DNA from: an uncultured Collinsella sp.
Lineage (GTDB): Bacteria > Actinomycetota > Coriobacteriia > Coriobacteriales > Coriobacteriaceae
Direction of reading: 5' to 3'
Length of the DNA: 37,169 nucleotides
Assembly: GCA_902469555.1 (NCBI GenBank)
Contig: CABRDB010000112.1
Coordinates: 1 to 37,169 of the forward strand
How positions within the stretch are numbered: position 1 is the first letter of the stretch; each line of letters starts with the position of its first letter. Shown here in pieces: positions 24,658 to 33,725 of the stretch. Under the pieces are notes generated by a model. The model did not search any database and had not been told where the DNA came from. It saw nothing but the letters and a program-made list of their open reading frames with translations. The translations under genes and the position numbers were made by a program.

Positions 24658-26502
24658 ATGAAAAAGAACGATGCCACGGTTAGCAGCCTCGACTGGATCA
24701 CGTACAGCAGCTACGTCGATGGGCCATGTTGGATGAAATACGTCGACGACAACAAGTTCCTCGACGAGCTGAGCATCCCGGGTACGCACGATTCGGGCAC
24801 CTGCAGCGTGGACAACGACACTGAGCCCCAATCCTCGCAAGTAAAATGCCAGCAGGATTACATTCCCACGCAGTTGCTCGAAAGCATTCGCTATTTTGAT
24901 ATCCGGCTCGGAAAGGGCGACGACCCCGGTATCGACCACGGGGATTACTACCTGCTCAAAAAAGACGCGTACTTTATGCATCTTTCCGATGTCATAGGCT
25001 ACTTCAAAACGTTTTTGAACGAAAACCCGACAGAAGCGCTCATCATGCTTGTATCACGAGGCAACGACGAGGCTACCGACGAAAGTGTTACGACGGCTTT
25101 CGCCAAGGTTTTGGACGACAACCCCAAACTGTTCTATACGTCGAGCCGAATCCCCACGCTACACGAGGTGCGCGGAAAGATCGTTCTGCTGCGTCGATTT
25201 AGGCTCGCCGGCAACAGTGTAAGCGGCCACACGTGGGGCCTCGACCTTACCGAATGGGATGACAAGATCAAGGCTCACTCCGACAGCGCCACTATGTGTC
25301 TCGTCCAAGACGCGCGGGGCTTTGAAGCCGCGGGGGAAACAGGCGACAAAGAGCCCTATTGCACCAAGGTATACGCCCAGGACAAGTACAAACTCACGGG
25401 AACCGACAAGCTCAGCTGGGTCGATAATGCGCTGAAGGAAACGACCGGGCGCACGCGCAACAAGGTGGACGTCGTGGACGATGACGGGGCCAAGGTGCAA
25501 GTCCAGGAGCGTTGCTGGTCTATCAACTACACCAGCTGCACGGGCTTGTCGCACGGAGGCAATCCTTTTACCTCGGCACGAGTAGTCAACGAGCATCTGT
25601 ATAAGAGCCCGTACATCAATCCCAGCGGCATCGAGGATACAAAGTCAGATTACCTCAAGCACATTGGCATCATCGCATCCGACTTTGTTGATGCGGCGCT
25701 GGCGCGAAGCATCTACCAGCGCAATTACGATACGCAGCACAAGCAGACGGCTTCGTACTACCTCCCAACCCGCATGCGCATGACGTACGGCGACTCGCTG
25801 AGCGATGCCTCGCTCCAGGATGGCAAGACCGTTGGCGAGGGCCATTTCCGCCTTGTCGACAGCAGCAACGTACTCAACGTGGCGGCTTCGGGCCATACGT
25901 TTACCATCGAATATGTGGATGTCGACGCCTTGGGCAACGAGACCGTTACGGAGCTGCGGGGTCATGTGCCCATCGATATCGATCCACGCGCGCTGACGCC
26001 CCATTTTGAGGGGCTCGAAGGCCTTAAGGCCGGCGAAGACGTGCGCGCCAAGATTGCGGCATCACTCGAGGGCAAGCTCGAAACCGATGCCTGCACGGCC
26101 CAGCTCGAGTTTGTGCACGACGCGGACGGCGCTCCGGGCACGGCAATGGCCGAGGGCGAAACATTTGCCGCAGGAACGTACTGGGTGCGCGTGAACGGTC
26201 TCTTGGGCGACGCGGCGCAGAACTACACGCTCGCCAGCGACGGAGCCGCAAGCTTTACCGTAGCGGCCTCGGGCAGTGCGGGCGGCAACGGCAGCGGCAC
26301 GGGTTCCAACGCAGGCAGCGCCGACAAGAACGGCAAGGGCAACAAGAGAGACCAGGGCAAGAGCTCGGGCGGAAAGCTCGCCAACACGGGCGACGGTTCT
26401 GGCGTTGCCGCCGGGCTCGCTGCCGCCGCCGTAGCGACGACGGTCGCCGGCGCAGCAATGCTTGCCAGTGACCGCGACAATACCGAGGACGTTAACGAAT
26501 AG
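24658..26502 (+). CDS. C-terminal fragment: PI-PLC X-domain with LAxTG-type anchor
   Basis: A 614-residue frame that starts at an ATG without a ribosome site and lacks a signal peptide. The PI-PLC-X catalytic domain is clear: SIPGTHDSGT with the first catalytic His (H44 of this fragment), RYFDIRLGKGDD, then DHGDYYL with the second His (H94), and TEALIMLVSRGN. Family members cleave phosphatidylinositol lipids or GPI-linked molecules. The C-terminal region is a small beta-domain (about 390-540), a Gly/Ser/Lys linker, LANTGD at 574-579 and a hydrophobic segment. LAxTG is the form recognised by class E sortases of actinobacteria; the tail after the helix lacks the usual positive charges. Confidence 0.8.
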   Translation: MKKNDATVSSLDWITYSSYVDGPCWMKYVDDNKFLDELSIPGTHDSGTCSVDNDTEPQSSQVKCQQDYIPTQLLESIRYFDIRLGKGDDPGIDHGDYYLLKKDAYFMHLSDVIGYFKTFLNENPTEALIMLVSRGNDEATDESVTTAFAKVLDDNPKLFYTSSRIPTLHEVRGKIVLLRRFRLAGNSVSGHTWGLDLTEWDDKIKAHSDSATMCLVQDARGFEAAGETGDKEPYCTKVYAQDKYKLTGTDKLSWVDNALKETTGRTRNKVDVVDDDGAKVQVQERCWSINYTSCTGLSHGGNPFTSARVVNEHLYKSPYINPSGIEDTKSDYLKHIGIIASDFVDAALARSIYQRNYDTQHKQTASYYLPTRMRMTYGDSLSDASLQDGKTVGEGHFRLVDSSNVLNVAASGHTFTIEYVDVDALGNETVTELRGHVPIDIDPRALTPHFEGLEGLKAGEDVRAKIAASLEGKLETDACTAQLEFVHDADGAPGTAMAEGETFAAGTYWVRVNGLLGDAAQNYTLASDGAASFTVAASGSAGGNGSGTGSNAGSADKNGKGNKRDQGKSSGGKLANTGDGSGVAAGLAAAAVATTVAGAAMLASDRDNTEDVNE

Positions 26503-26531
26503 GCAAGCCAGTTTTTTGGGCGCATCAACTC

Positions 26532-26569
26532 AATCGGGGCGCAGAATACCGTTCTGCGCCCCGATTTTT
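26532..26569 (+). terminator. Terminator after the phospholipase gene
   Basis: A perfect 15-bp stem (AATCGGGGCGCAGAA / TTCTGCGCCCCGATT) with a 5-nt loop is followed by TTTT. Confidence 0.93.
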
Positions 26570-26594
26570 ACCTTGGACCGAACGCCGTTATCGG

Positions 26595-26864
26595 CTACAT
26601 CACCATGTTCAGCGCGTTCACAAATTCCTGGGCCTTCGCACGGCTACTCAGGCTAAAGACGCAAGCGGTCAACAGCCTGTTACGCAGAAAAACATCACGG
26701 CCTTTGATTCTATTGACGCCCGTGATGTCCTTAAGATAGACAATCTCGGTGTGCTTGCCGCCGAAAGTGCCCTTCCTGAGCACCTCGATACGGTTGGGGT
26801 AGATCTTGACGTCTTTAAACCTACCCGAGCCCTTGTCCTGAAACAGCAAGGTGTTGTTGTCCAT
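26595..26864 (-). CDS. Small PH-like (bacterial PH-domain or DUF4429-like) protein
   Basis: An 89-residue soluble protein that begins MDNNTLLFQDKGSGRF. It has a run of alternating hydrophobic strands (VKIYPNRIEVLRKG, HTEIVYLKDITGVNR, LTACVFSL) and ends in a helix (AQEFVNALNMVM). This is the strand-rich plan with a final helix of bacterial PH-like domains. The family is uncertain and the function unknown. The ATG at 26864 has GGGAG eight bases upstream. It diverges from the DUF1016 nuclease gene, and the region looks AT-richer than its surroundings. Confidence 0.65.
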   Translation of the reverse strand: MDNNTLLFQDKGSGRFKDVKIYPNRIEVLRKGTFGGKHTEIVYLKDITGVNRIKGRDVFLRNRLLTACVFSLSSRAKAQEFVNALNMVM

Positions 26865-27031
26865 GCATGTCACTCCCATGGGGTTCGTGAAAACTGTCTC
26901 TATTGCCAAATTTTAGTCACCGCAAGGCCTCCATGCGAAGTTGCCAGACAGCGCAGCGATTCGTGTCCGTACGAGTCTTTAAACTAAATGCAATAAAGAT
27001 GCGTCCTCAAGAGGAAAGTCGGGCGATATTG

Positions 27032-28081
27032 ATGAGTGAACTGGCAAACCGCGGGGAATCGGCAATCGTGCCAGAAGTTTTTTACAAGCAGGTTTCCTCG
27101 ATTCTCAACGCCGCTCGCAACAAGGCCTATACCGCCGTTAACTTTGCGATGGTTGAGGCATATTGGGAGATCGGCAAGAGTATTGTTGATGAACAGGGCG
27201 GAGAGGAGCGCGCCAAGTATGGCGATGCACTGATCGACGAACTTGCCGTTAGATTGACTAAGGATTTTGGCAGAGGCTTCAACGCCAGAAGCTTAAGATA
27301 CATGCGTCAGTTTTATCTTGCGTTCCCAATTCGGAACGCGCTGCGTTCCGAATTGAATTGGACACATTACCGCAGGTTATCGCGTATAACCGACCCTGAT
27401 GCTCGAACATGGTACATGAACGAATGTGCCGATTCTCGCTGGAGCACGCGCCAGCTCGAACGCCAGATCAACACCATGTTCCGCGAGCGCCTACTTGCCA
27501 GCAAAGACAAGGAGGCTGTCACCCAAGAAATCCAAAAGAGCGCCCCAGCTCGTCGCCCCGAGGATATCATCCGCGATCCATATGTACTGGAGTTTTTAGG
27601 TTTCTCGGACGATACTGCGTTTCGCGAGAGCGATCTAGAGCAGGCGCTCATCACACATCTTCAGAAGTTCCTGCTGGAGCTTGGCCGTGGCTTCGCTTTC
27701 GAGGCGCGCCAAAAGCGCATCACCTTTGATGGGCGCCATTTCTATATTGACCTTGTTTTTTACAACTATCTGATGCGCTGCTTCGTGCTCATCGACCTTA
27801 AGACCGATGACCTTACGCATCAGGACCTGGGCCAGATGCAAATGTATGTGAACTACTACACGCGTGAGCTCATGAACGAAGGCGACAATCCGCCCATAGG
27901 CATCGTGCTCTGCGCGGACAAAAGCGATTCGATCGTCGAGTACACGCTGCCCGAAGACAACGACCAAGTGTTTGCCGCCAAATACCTGCCGTATCTTCCA
28001 AGCAAGGAAGAGCTGGCGCGCGAGCTGAGTGCCGAGTACCGCGCCATCAACGAAGCGACCAATGGCGAAACGCAAGGGTAG
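27032..28081 (+). CDS. DUF1016/YhcG-family PD-(D/E)XK nuclease-like protein
   Basis: A 349-residue protein with an N-terminal DUF1016_N helical domain (AYWEIGKSIVDEQ, FGRGFNARSLRYMRQFYLAFP, LNWTHYRRLSRI) and a C-terminal PD-(D/E)XK nuclease-like domain. The catalytic block is FYIDLVFYN followed by LIDLKTDDL, with Asp in place of Glu in the usual ELK. QMQMYVNYY and PIGIVLCADKSD follow. From memory, such genes are scattered on mobile islands and near restriction systems, but no methylase or restriction subunit is adjacent. Start is uncertain: ATG at 26999 and 26903 are alternatives, none with a good ribosome site. The coding DNA holds a perfect 13-bp inverted repeat. Confidence 0.88.
   Translation: MSELANRGESAIVPEVFYKQVSSILNAARNKAYTAVNFAMVEAYWEIGKSIVDEQGGEERAKYGDALIDELAVRLTKDFGRGFNARSLRYMRQFYLAFPIRNALRSELNWTHYRRLSRITDPDARTWYMNECADSRWSTRQLERQINTMFRERLLASKDKEAVTQEIQKSAPARRPEDIIRDPYVLEFLGFSDDTAFRESDLEQALITHLQKFLLELGRGFAFEARQKRITFDGRHFYIDLVFYNYLMRCFVLIDLKTDDLTHQDLGQMQMYVNYYTRELMNEGDNPPIGIVLCADKSDSIVEYTLPEDNDQVFAAKYLPYLPSKEELARELSAEYRAINEATNGETQG
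27327..27355 (+). repeat. Perfect 13-bp inverted repeat inside the DUF1016 gene
   Basis: CAATTCGGAACGC (27327-27339) and GCGTTCCGAATTG (27343-27355) form a perfect stem with a 3-nt loop. The repeat encodes conserved residues (PIRNALRSELN), so it may be a coincidence of codon choice or a mobile or regulatory hairpin. Confidence 0.75.
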
Positions 28082-28138
28082 CAGCACGTTGCGACCGAAA
28101 CGCCCGCACGCCTGTGAGCCGTCCCGCGCTGCGCTTCC

Positions 28139-29476
28139 CTACTTCCCAAATAGCGCACCCAGCAGACCGCGGCGTTTGGGCTTTTCTTCTCGGTAGGAAC
28201 CCTCGACGGCGGCTGCAGCCTGGCGCGGTTGCTCGCCGCCTCCACGGCGCACGATCTGGTACAGAAACGGCGACTTAACGTATTTGACCTCGATGGGCGT
28301 GGCGTGCACGGTGCTCTCGCCGGACAGATGCAGGCTCGGGTTGAGCGGTGCCACCACATGCGTCTCGCGCTTGTCGCTAAACACCACCGCGGCCGCGCGG
28401 CCCGTCTGGCCGTTCACAGCGATGCGCACTTGCTCGCCGTCGCGGCTGTCCGTCGCCGGACGATCGACAAAGTAGACCGGCACCATCACCAGACCGTCCT
28501 TATGCTTGCGGGCCTTGCGCGCCCAGGTTCGGATGCTCTTTTTATTGAGCCCAAGCACTGCCTCGGCATCGTTGCCGACAATGTCGAGCGCCAACTTATC
28601 AATGACCACTTGGTCCTTGGTAGACGCATCGACGGAGACAACGCGAAAGTCACCTTCCTGCATGGCCGGGTCAAACGGCCCAACCTTGGCAAAGTCCCAC
28701 GGCTCCAAAATGCCCATAAGGCGAACATCCAGATAGTTTGCCCGCGGATACGCCCAGTCGAGCACCTCGTAGTACACCAGGGTTTCCTTGCTCAGGCCCT
28801 TGCCCGGGAAGCTCGCCATCATACGCAGGTCCGCCAGCGCCATGGGGAAATAGAAGAGCATCATGTCGTTTTGGATTGCGTCTTCCACGTCGTGCCCGGC
28901 AAAGGCATCCGGGTACTGGCGCACCAGCTGCAGTGCGTTGGCACGTGCCTGCTGCGGTGAGATTTCGCAGGGAATACCCTGCTCCGGCACATACTCCGCA
29001 CCCACGCCCATGGTCAGACGTTTGCTAAACGTACCGGGCTTGAGCAGGTCGGCAATGCCGATCTTGTTGCCGCAGGACGGGCACTCAAACACACGCTGCG
29101 TTGACTCGCCCTCAAAGGACGCTCCGCAGAAGGGGCAGGGAATGCTCACATGCGTGGCCTCTTGGAACTCCTGCGCCGTGCCGCGATCCTCCCACAGCAG
29201 ATGTTCCAGGACCGACTGATTGCGCCAGTGCGAATTGAAGAAATACCAGTCCGGGTCCTCCGGGCGCTCGAGTTGCGACACATGCGTGAGCTTGAGCAGT
29301 CCATCCACCACCGTCAACGGCGTATGGCGAATGCCCAAAGCGCTCTTGGGCTCTCCGGCGTCCGCCCGCCACGGAATGACCGCGCCGCAATAGGCGCACT
29401 CAAAGCTGCGCTTAGCCTGGTGCGAGTACATAGGGCCGCCGCAGTTTTGACATTTAATGGCAAACATCTCGTCCAT
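28139..29476 (-). CDS. Double zinc-ribbon protein of unknown function
   Basis: A 445-residue soluble protein. Two zinc ribbons lie in the N-terminal third: CQNC...CAYC near residues 9-29 and CPFC...CPSC near 96-117. The rest is a long mixed domain with VVYFVDRPATDSRD-type strands and a Lys/Arg-rich C-terminus. No enzyme motif is recognised. Similar proteins with paired ribbons are sometimes RNA or DNA contacting or metal carriers, but that is inference. The ATG at 29476 has AAAGGAGG eight bases upstream. It is convergent with the DUF1016 gene (57-nt gap) and divergent from the CDF gene. Confidence 0.75.
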   Translation of the reverse strand: MDEMFAIKCQNCGGPMYSHQAKRSFECAYCGAVIPWRADAGEPKSALGIRHTPLTVVDGLLKLTHVSQLERPEDPDWYFFNSHWRNQSVLEHLLWEDRGTAQEFQEATHVSIPCPFCGASFEGESTQRVFECPSCGNKIGIADLLKPGTFSKRLTMGVGAEYVPEQGIPCEISPQQARANALQLVRQYPDAFAGHDVEDAIQNDMMLFYFPMALADLRMMASFPGKGLSKETLVYYEVLDWAYPRANYLDVRLMGILEPWDFAKVGPFDPAMQEGDFRVVSVDASTKDQVVIDKLALDIVGNDAEAVLGLNKKSIRTWARKARKHKDGLVMVPVYFVDRPATDSRDGEQVRIAVNGQTGRAAAVVFSDKRETHVVAPLNPSLHLSGESTVHATPIEVKYVKSPFLYQIVRRGGGEQPRQAAAAVEGSYREEKPKRRGLLGALFGK

Positions 29477-29694
29477 GGAAACGTCCTCCTTTGCACAGGG
29501 GCTATCGACGTTAAGTATGTCGAGCAAACAGGCACATGCCCATACCCATGTGGCCCAAAATGGACCACCCAGGCAGACGAGAAGGCTCGCTCGTTAGCAC
29601 CGGCAGACCATTACTGCATTTTCTGAGCATCGGTGCACAGCGCCTCCGCGCGAGCTACACTATCCCCTTAAACATGATTGTGAGGACGACCGCT

Positions 29695-30876
29695 ATGCTA
29701 TTTGTAAATCGGCTGGTACATACGCTTGTTCCCGGCAGCGAGGGCGAGCCGGTCGATACCTCCTGCCGCACCAACGCGGGCTTCGCCGCAAGCCTCATCT
29801 GCATTGGCCTCAACATCACTCTGTGCCTGGCCAAGGGCATCGCGGGCCTGCTCGCCGGCTCTGTCTCGCTCATCGCCGACGCCTTCAACAACCTCTCCGA
29901 CGCCTCGAGCAACATCGTGAGCCTGCTCGGGTTCCGCCTTGCCAGCCGCCCGGCAGACGAAGGCCACCCCTATGGCCACGGTCGCTACGAGTACCTAGCC
30001 GGTCTGTTCGTCGCCGTCCTGGTTTGCGCCGTCGGCATCAACCTGATCCTCGAGTCGGTCACTAAGATCATCAAGCCTTCCCCCACTGCATATTCGGTGC
30101 TCTCCTTAGCCGCCCTCGTCTTGTCCATGCTCGTTAAGCTCTGGATGGCCGCGTTCAACCGCACGTTGGGCGACCGCATCGACTCGGAGACGCTCATCGC
30201 CACAGCACAGGACTCCAAAAACGACGTCATCACCTCGGGCTCGGTCCTGGTGGCGGCGCTTATTTCGCAGACGACCGGCTTTGACCTCGATGGCTGGGCA
30301 GGCCTGGGTGTGGGCATCTTCATCTGCATCAGCGGCCTGGGCCTGGTGCGCGACGCCATCAGCCCGCTGTTAGGACAAGCGCCCGACCCCAAGCTCGTCC
30401 AGGAAATCCGCGACAGGATTATGTCGTACCCCCAGGTCTTGGGCACACACGACCTGATGGTGCACGACTACGGCCCCGGTCGTCAGTTTGCCAGCGCTCA
30501 CGTGGAGATGCCCGGCGAGGGCGACGCATTTGAGCACCACGAGATCCTGGACACCATCGAGCACGACATCAAGCGCCAGATGGGCATTGGCATCACGCTG
30601 CACTGCGACCCCATCGCGACAACCGGCGATGATTTGCGCGGCTGGGTCAAGCGCGGCGTTATGCAGATCGACCCCGCGCTCTCCATCCACGACCTGCACG
30701 AGCACGACGGGTTCGTTTCGTTTGACCTGGTGCGCCCCGACGGCTTTGACATATCCGACGAGGAGCTGCTGGAGCTCGTCACGCGCATCGTGCACGAGCG
30801 CCGACCCAATGCCTCATGCGTCGTTACGTTTGACTCGGGCTTTAGCTCGCCCGACCGTCCGGCTGAACAGCTGTAG
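29695..30876 (+). CDS. Cation diffusion facilitator (CDF) family metal transporter
   Basis: A 393-residue integral membrane protein that exports divalent metal (zinc, iron, manganese or similar) using the proton gradient. Six membrane segments are seen in about residues 28-200. The metal-binding marks are SLIADAFNNLSD (Asp in helix 2) and TAQDSKNDVITS (helix 5), and HPYGHGRYEYLAGL is the family loop. The C-terminal ZT-dimer domain includes THDLMVHDYGPGRQFASAHVEM, followed by an extra ~80 residues. ATG at 29695 has GAGGA eight bases upstream; ATG at 29674 is the alternative. A candidate -10 box TACACT lies at 29656-29661. It converges on the next gene with only a 12-nt gap. Confidence 0.93.
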   Translation: MLFVNRLVHTLVPGSEGEPVDTSCRTNAGFAASLICIGLNITLCLAKGIAGLLAGSVSLIADAFNNLSDASSNIVSLLGFRLASRPADEGHPYGHGRYEYLAGLFVAVLVCAVGINLILESVTKIIKPSPTAYSVLSLAALVLSMLVKLWMAAFNRTLGDRIDSETLIATAQDSKNDVITSGSVLVAALISQTTGFDLDGWAGLGVGIFICISGLGLVRDAISPLLGQAPDPKLVQEIRDRIMSYPQVLGTHDLMVHDYGPGRQFASAHVEMPGEGDAFEHHEILDTIEHDIKRQMGIGITLHCDPIATTGDDLRGWVKRGVMQIDPALSIHDLHEHDGFVSFDLVRPDGFDISDEELLELVTRIVHERRPNASCVVTFDSGFSSPDRPAEQL

Positions 30877-30888
30877 CCCGCTTAACAG

Positions 30889-31878
30889 CTAGTTTCCCTG
30901 CGCGCCCGAGATGCCGTTTTGCAGTGCGTTCCAGGCATCCGTCGCCATGTCGCCCAAGTTCTGCGCGGTGTCGCCCAGGTTTTGTGCCGTATCGCCCAGC
31001 TCTTGCGCCTTGTCTCCCAACTCCTGTGCCTTGTTGCTCAAGTCCTCCAGCGTATTGGAGCTCGAGCTGTCGGTACCGCTTTGGCCGTCGGACGAGTTGC
31101 CCGAGCTGTTCTTGTGCGTGAGTTGAATTTCGAGGTTGCCGTTGTCGTTATAGTAGGCAGAAGTAACGACCCAGTTGGCATCGACGACGGGCGTTGAGCC
31201 ATCATCAGTCAGGACCACGGCATTCGAAAGATCGGCGCCGCGCGACTTGAGGATCTTCTTGGCGTTGGACCAGTACTGTCCCGGGATATCGCTAAGATCG
31301 ACGGTGCTAGACGAGGCGGACTCGGTTTGCTCGGCAGTGGCATCGGCCGTTGAACTCCCTCGTTTGTTAAGCATGCCCGACACGATGGCAAACACAACCG
31401 ACAGCGCAAAGAAGATCGCCAGTACGATGAGGATCTTCTTGATCACGCTCGACGAACGCGACGGCGTCTCTTCCTCGTCCTCACCATACTGCGGGATCGA
31501 TTTGGGGTACTCGCGATACGGCTCGCGCGACTCGTAGCGAGACTGCGCCGTGCGAGGCATATACGTCGTCTGCTGAGGCTGCGGAATGGGATTCTGCGGC
31601 AGGTTGTCATAGGGATTCGGCGTCGAGGCAGCATAAGAATCCTGCGGCGCGTAATCAAACGGATCCGGAGCTGCGTTGCCATAGGGGCCTTGCGAAGATG
31701 TAGCGTAAGAATCCTGCGCCGTGTCGCCATAGCCCATAACCCGGGTGGGCTCGGCAGAAGGCTGCGTCGCGGCGGGGTCGGTATAACCGAGGTTGGGAAC
31801 AACGCGGGGCGCATCGGCGCTATCGCCAGCCTGCGCGGAACCGTAGCCGCCCATCACGGTTGTCTTGTCCTGATCCAT
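30889..31878 (-). CDS. Single-pass membrane protein with cytosolic Pro/Gln-rich head and C-terminal heptad repeats
   Basis: A 329-residue protein. The first 145 residues are polar and rich in Gln, Pro, Tyr and Ser. A membrane segment lies near 147-167 (KKILIVLAIFFALSVVFAIV). The outside part contains a PASTA-like stretch (DIPGQYWSNAKKILKSRG, VVTSAYYNDNGNLEIQL) and ends in a seven-residue repeat of the form AQELGDK/AQNLGDT, predicted to be a coiled coil. No family is recognised. The ATG at 31878 has AAAGGAA seven bases upstream. A role in envelope signalling or division is possible but not supported by neighbours. Confidence 0.72.
   Translation of the reverse strand: MDQDKTTVMGGYGSAQAGDSADAPRVVPNLGYTDPAATQPSAEPTRVMGYGDTAQDSYATSSQGPYGNAAPDPFDYAPQDSYAASTPNPYDNLPQNPIPQPQQTTYMPRTAQSRYESREPYREYPKSIPQYGEDEEETPSRSSSVIKKILIVLAIFFALSVVFAIVSGMLNKRGSSTADATAEQTESASSSTVDLSDIPGQYWSNAKKILKSRGADLSNAVVLTDDGSTPVVDANWVVTSAYYNDNGNLEIQLTHKNSSGNSSDGQSGTDSSSSNTLEDLSNKAQELGDKAQELGDTAQNLGDTAQNLGDMATDAWNALQNGISGAQGN
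30947..31045 (-). repeat. 21-bp tandem repeat encoding the heptads
   Basis: Units of 21 bp, imperfectly repeated about four to five times, encode (A/K)AQ(E/N)LGD-type heptads on the minus strand. The in-register 21-bp unit shows the coiled coil grew by tandem duplication. Confidence 0.6.
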
Positions 31879-31994
31879 GCAACGATTCCTTTCCGTCGCG
31901 CGTGAGCATCAAGTTATCCATGCATTCTACCCGCGCAAAAGCCTATGATGGGCAGAGCCCGTCGGTATCTACAAGACATGCGCGGGCCTAAGGA

Positions 31995-32033
31995 TAAAAA
32001 AGCCCCGCCGGGCCTTGGGGGCACGGCGGGGCG
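31995..32033 (-). terminator. Rho-independent terminator after fhs
   Basis: On the minus strand GCCCCGCCG pairs with CGGCGGGGC around a loop and is followed by TTTTTTATCC. It lies about 25 nt after the fhs stop codon. Confidence 0.88.
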
Positions 32034-32057
32034 GGCAGGCAGCTAGGGGCAACAGGC

Positions 32058-33725
32058 TTAGAACAGGCCGGTGATGTTGCCGTCGCTGTCGACGTCGATG
32101 TTCTCAGCCGCGGGGACCTTGGGCAAGCCCGGCATGGTCAGAACACTGCCAGTCAATGCGACCACAAAGTGGGCACCGGCGGAAACCTTGAGCTCGCGCA
32201 CCGTGATGCGGAAGTTCTCGGGAGCGCCCAGGGCCTTGGCGTTGTCGCTAAAGCTGTACTGCGTCTTGGCCACGCACACCGGCAGGTTGCCAAAGCCGTT
32301 CTCGCGCAGCTCGGCGAGCTGGCGCTTGGCGGCCGGCGTAAAGTCGACGCCGTCGGCGCGGTAGACCTTGGTGGCAATGGCCTCAAGAGCGTCGGCCACA
32401 TCGGCGCCGTCCTCATAGGCAAACTTGAGCTCGCTCGGCTGCTCAATCAGACGCATGACCTCATCGGCAAGCTCGAGCGCGCCCTCGCCGCCCTTGGCCC
32501 AGACCTCGGAAAGCTTAACGTTGACGCCGAGCTTCTGACACTCGGACTCGATGAGCGCAAGCTCGGCCTCGGTGTCCGTCGGGAAGCGGTTGATGGCGAC
32601 TACGCAGGGCAGACCATAAACGTTCTGGATGTTGTCGACGTGACGCAGCAGGTTGGGCATGCCGGCCTTGAGTGCCTCGAGGTTCTCCTCGTTGAGGTCG
32701 GCCTTGGCGACGCCACCGTTGTACTTCAGCGCACGAGCGGTCGCGACGACCACGACGGCGCTGGGGCGAACGCCCGTCATGCGGCACTTGATGTCGAGGA
32801 ACTTCTCGGCACCCAGATCAGCACCGAAGCCGGCCTCGGTAATGGCGACATCGCCAAAGCGCATCGCCATACGCGTGGCCATGATGGAGTTGCAGCCGTG
32901 GGCAATATTGGCGAAGGGACCGCCGTGGACAAACGCGGGCGTACCCTCGAGCGTCTGCACCAGATTGGGCTTGAGCGCATCCTTAAGCAGGGCCGCCATG
33001 GCACCCTGAGCCTTAAGGTCACGGGCGCGAACGGGCTCGCCGGCATAGCTGTAGCCGACAACAATCTCGCCCAGGCGCTCCTTGAGGTCGTTAATGCTCG
33101 TAGACAGGCACAGGATTGCCATGACCTCGGAGGCGACGGTGATATCAAAGCCGTCCTCGCGCGGCACGCCCTGGGCCTTACCGCCAATGCCGTCGATGAC
33201 GTGGCGCAGCTGACGGTCGTTCATATCGACGACGCGCTTCCAAGTGATGCGCTTAACGTCAATACCAAGCTGATTGCCCTGCTGGATGTGGTTATCAAGC
33301 ATGGCGGCCAGCAGGTTGTTGGCAGCACCGATAGCGTGGAAGTCGCCGGTAAAGTGCAGGTTGATATCCTCCATGGGGATCACCTGAGCCCAGCCGCCAC
33401 CGGCAGCACCGCCCTTAACGCCAAAGACAGGGCCGAGCGAAGGCTCGCGCAGGGCCACGGCACTCTTGACGCCGCGGCGACGCAAGCCATCGGCCAGACC
33501 GATGGTCGTGGTGGTCTTGCCCTCGCCCGCAGGCGTTGGGTTGATAGCGGTCACGAGGACGAGCTTGGCCTGGTGATCAGTCGGCTCGTTGAGCAGTGAA
33601 TAGTCGACCTTAGCCTTGTCGAAGCCGTACGGAATAAGGTGCTTAACGTCGACGCCGGCGTTCTTGGCCACCTCGGTAATAGGCAGCGGCGTGACAGAAC
33701 GTGCGATTTCGATGTCAGTAGGCAT
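32058..33725 (-). CDS. fhs: Formate--tetrahydrofolate ligase
   Basis: A 555-residue cytosolic enzyme that joins formate to tetrahydrofolate with ATP to give 10-formyl-tetrahydrofolate. The ATP P-loop is [14 protein letters not shown] near residue 65. Family blocks are [40 protein letters not shown] and [14 protein letters not shown]. The length is typical. ATG at 33725 has AAAGGA six bases upstream. With FchA and FolD 10 kb away it completes a formate to methylene-THF route; no formate dehydrogenase or CO dehydrogenase is seen, so full acetogenesis cannot be claimed. Confidence 0.97.
   Translation of the reverse strand: MPTDIEIARSVTPLPITEVAKNAGVDVKHLIPYGFDKAKVDYSLLNEPTDHQAKLVLVTAINPTPAGEGKTTTTIGLADGLRRRGVKSAVALREPSLGPVFGVKGGAAGGGWAQVIPMEDINLHFTGDFHAIGAANNLLAAMLDNHIQQGNQLGIDVKRITWKRVVDMNDRQLRHVIDGIGGKAQGVPREDGFDITVASEVMAILCLSTSINDLKERLGEIVVGYSYAGEPVRARDLKAQGAMAALLKDALKPNLVQTLEGTPAFVHGGPFANIAHGCNSIMATRMAMRFGDVAITEAGFGADLGAEKFLDIKCRMTGVRPSAVVVVATARALKYNGGVAKADLNEENLEALKAGMPNLLRHVDNIQNVYGLPCVVAINRFPTDTEAELALIESECQKLGVNVKLSEVWAKGGEGALELADEVMRLIEQPSELKFAYEDGADVADALEAIATKVYRADGVDFTPAAKRQLAELRENGFGNLPVCVAKTQYSFSDNAKALGAPENFRITVRELKVSAGAHFVVALTGSVLTMPGLPKVPAAENIDVDSDGNITGLF

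Larger units (their letters stand above)
24016..26502 (+). pseudogene. Tat-exported phosphatidylinositol phospholipase C-like protein, interrupted by an in-frame TAG
   Basis: One continuous frame of 828 codons plus stop runs from 24016 to 26502 except for a single TAG at 24364-24366. The sequence before and after it is consistent with one lectin-like domain: it breaks after LLNF-E and resumes HKKTGYSIWSV. Downstream of the TAG there is no ATG, GTG or TTG in frame until 24658, which lacks a ribosome site. Either this strain carries a nonsense mutation, or a tRNA suppressor or readthrough is used. The intact protein would be exported by Tat, have an N-terminal lectin-like domain, a PI-PLC-X catalytic domain and a C-terminal LANTG anchor. 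A base-call error cannot be excluded from sequence alone. Confidence 0.75.

Noticed and set aside
32169..33599. A 476-codon open frame on the plus strand
   Set aside because: It is antisense to fhs, which is fully supported by family motifs.
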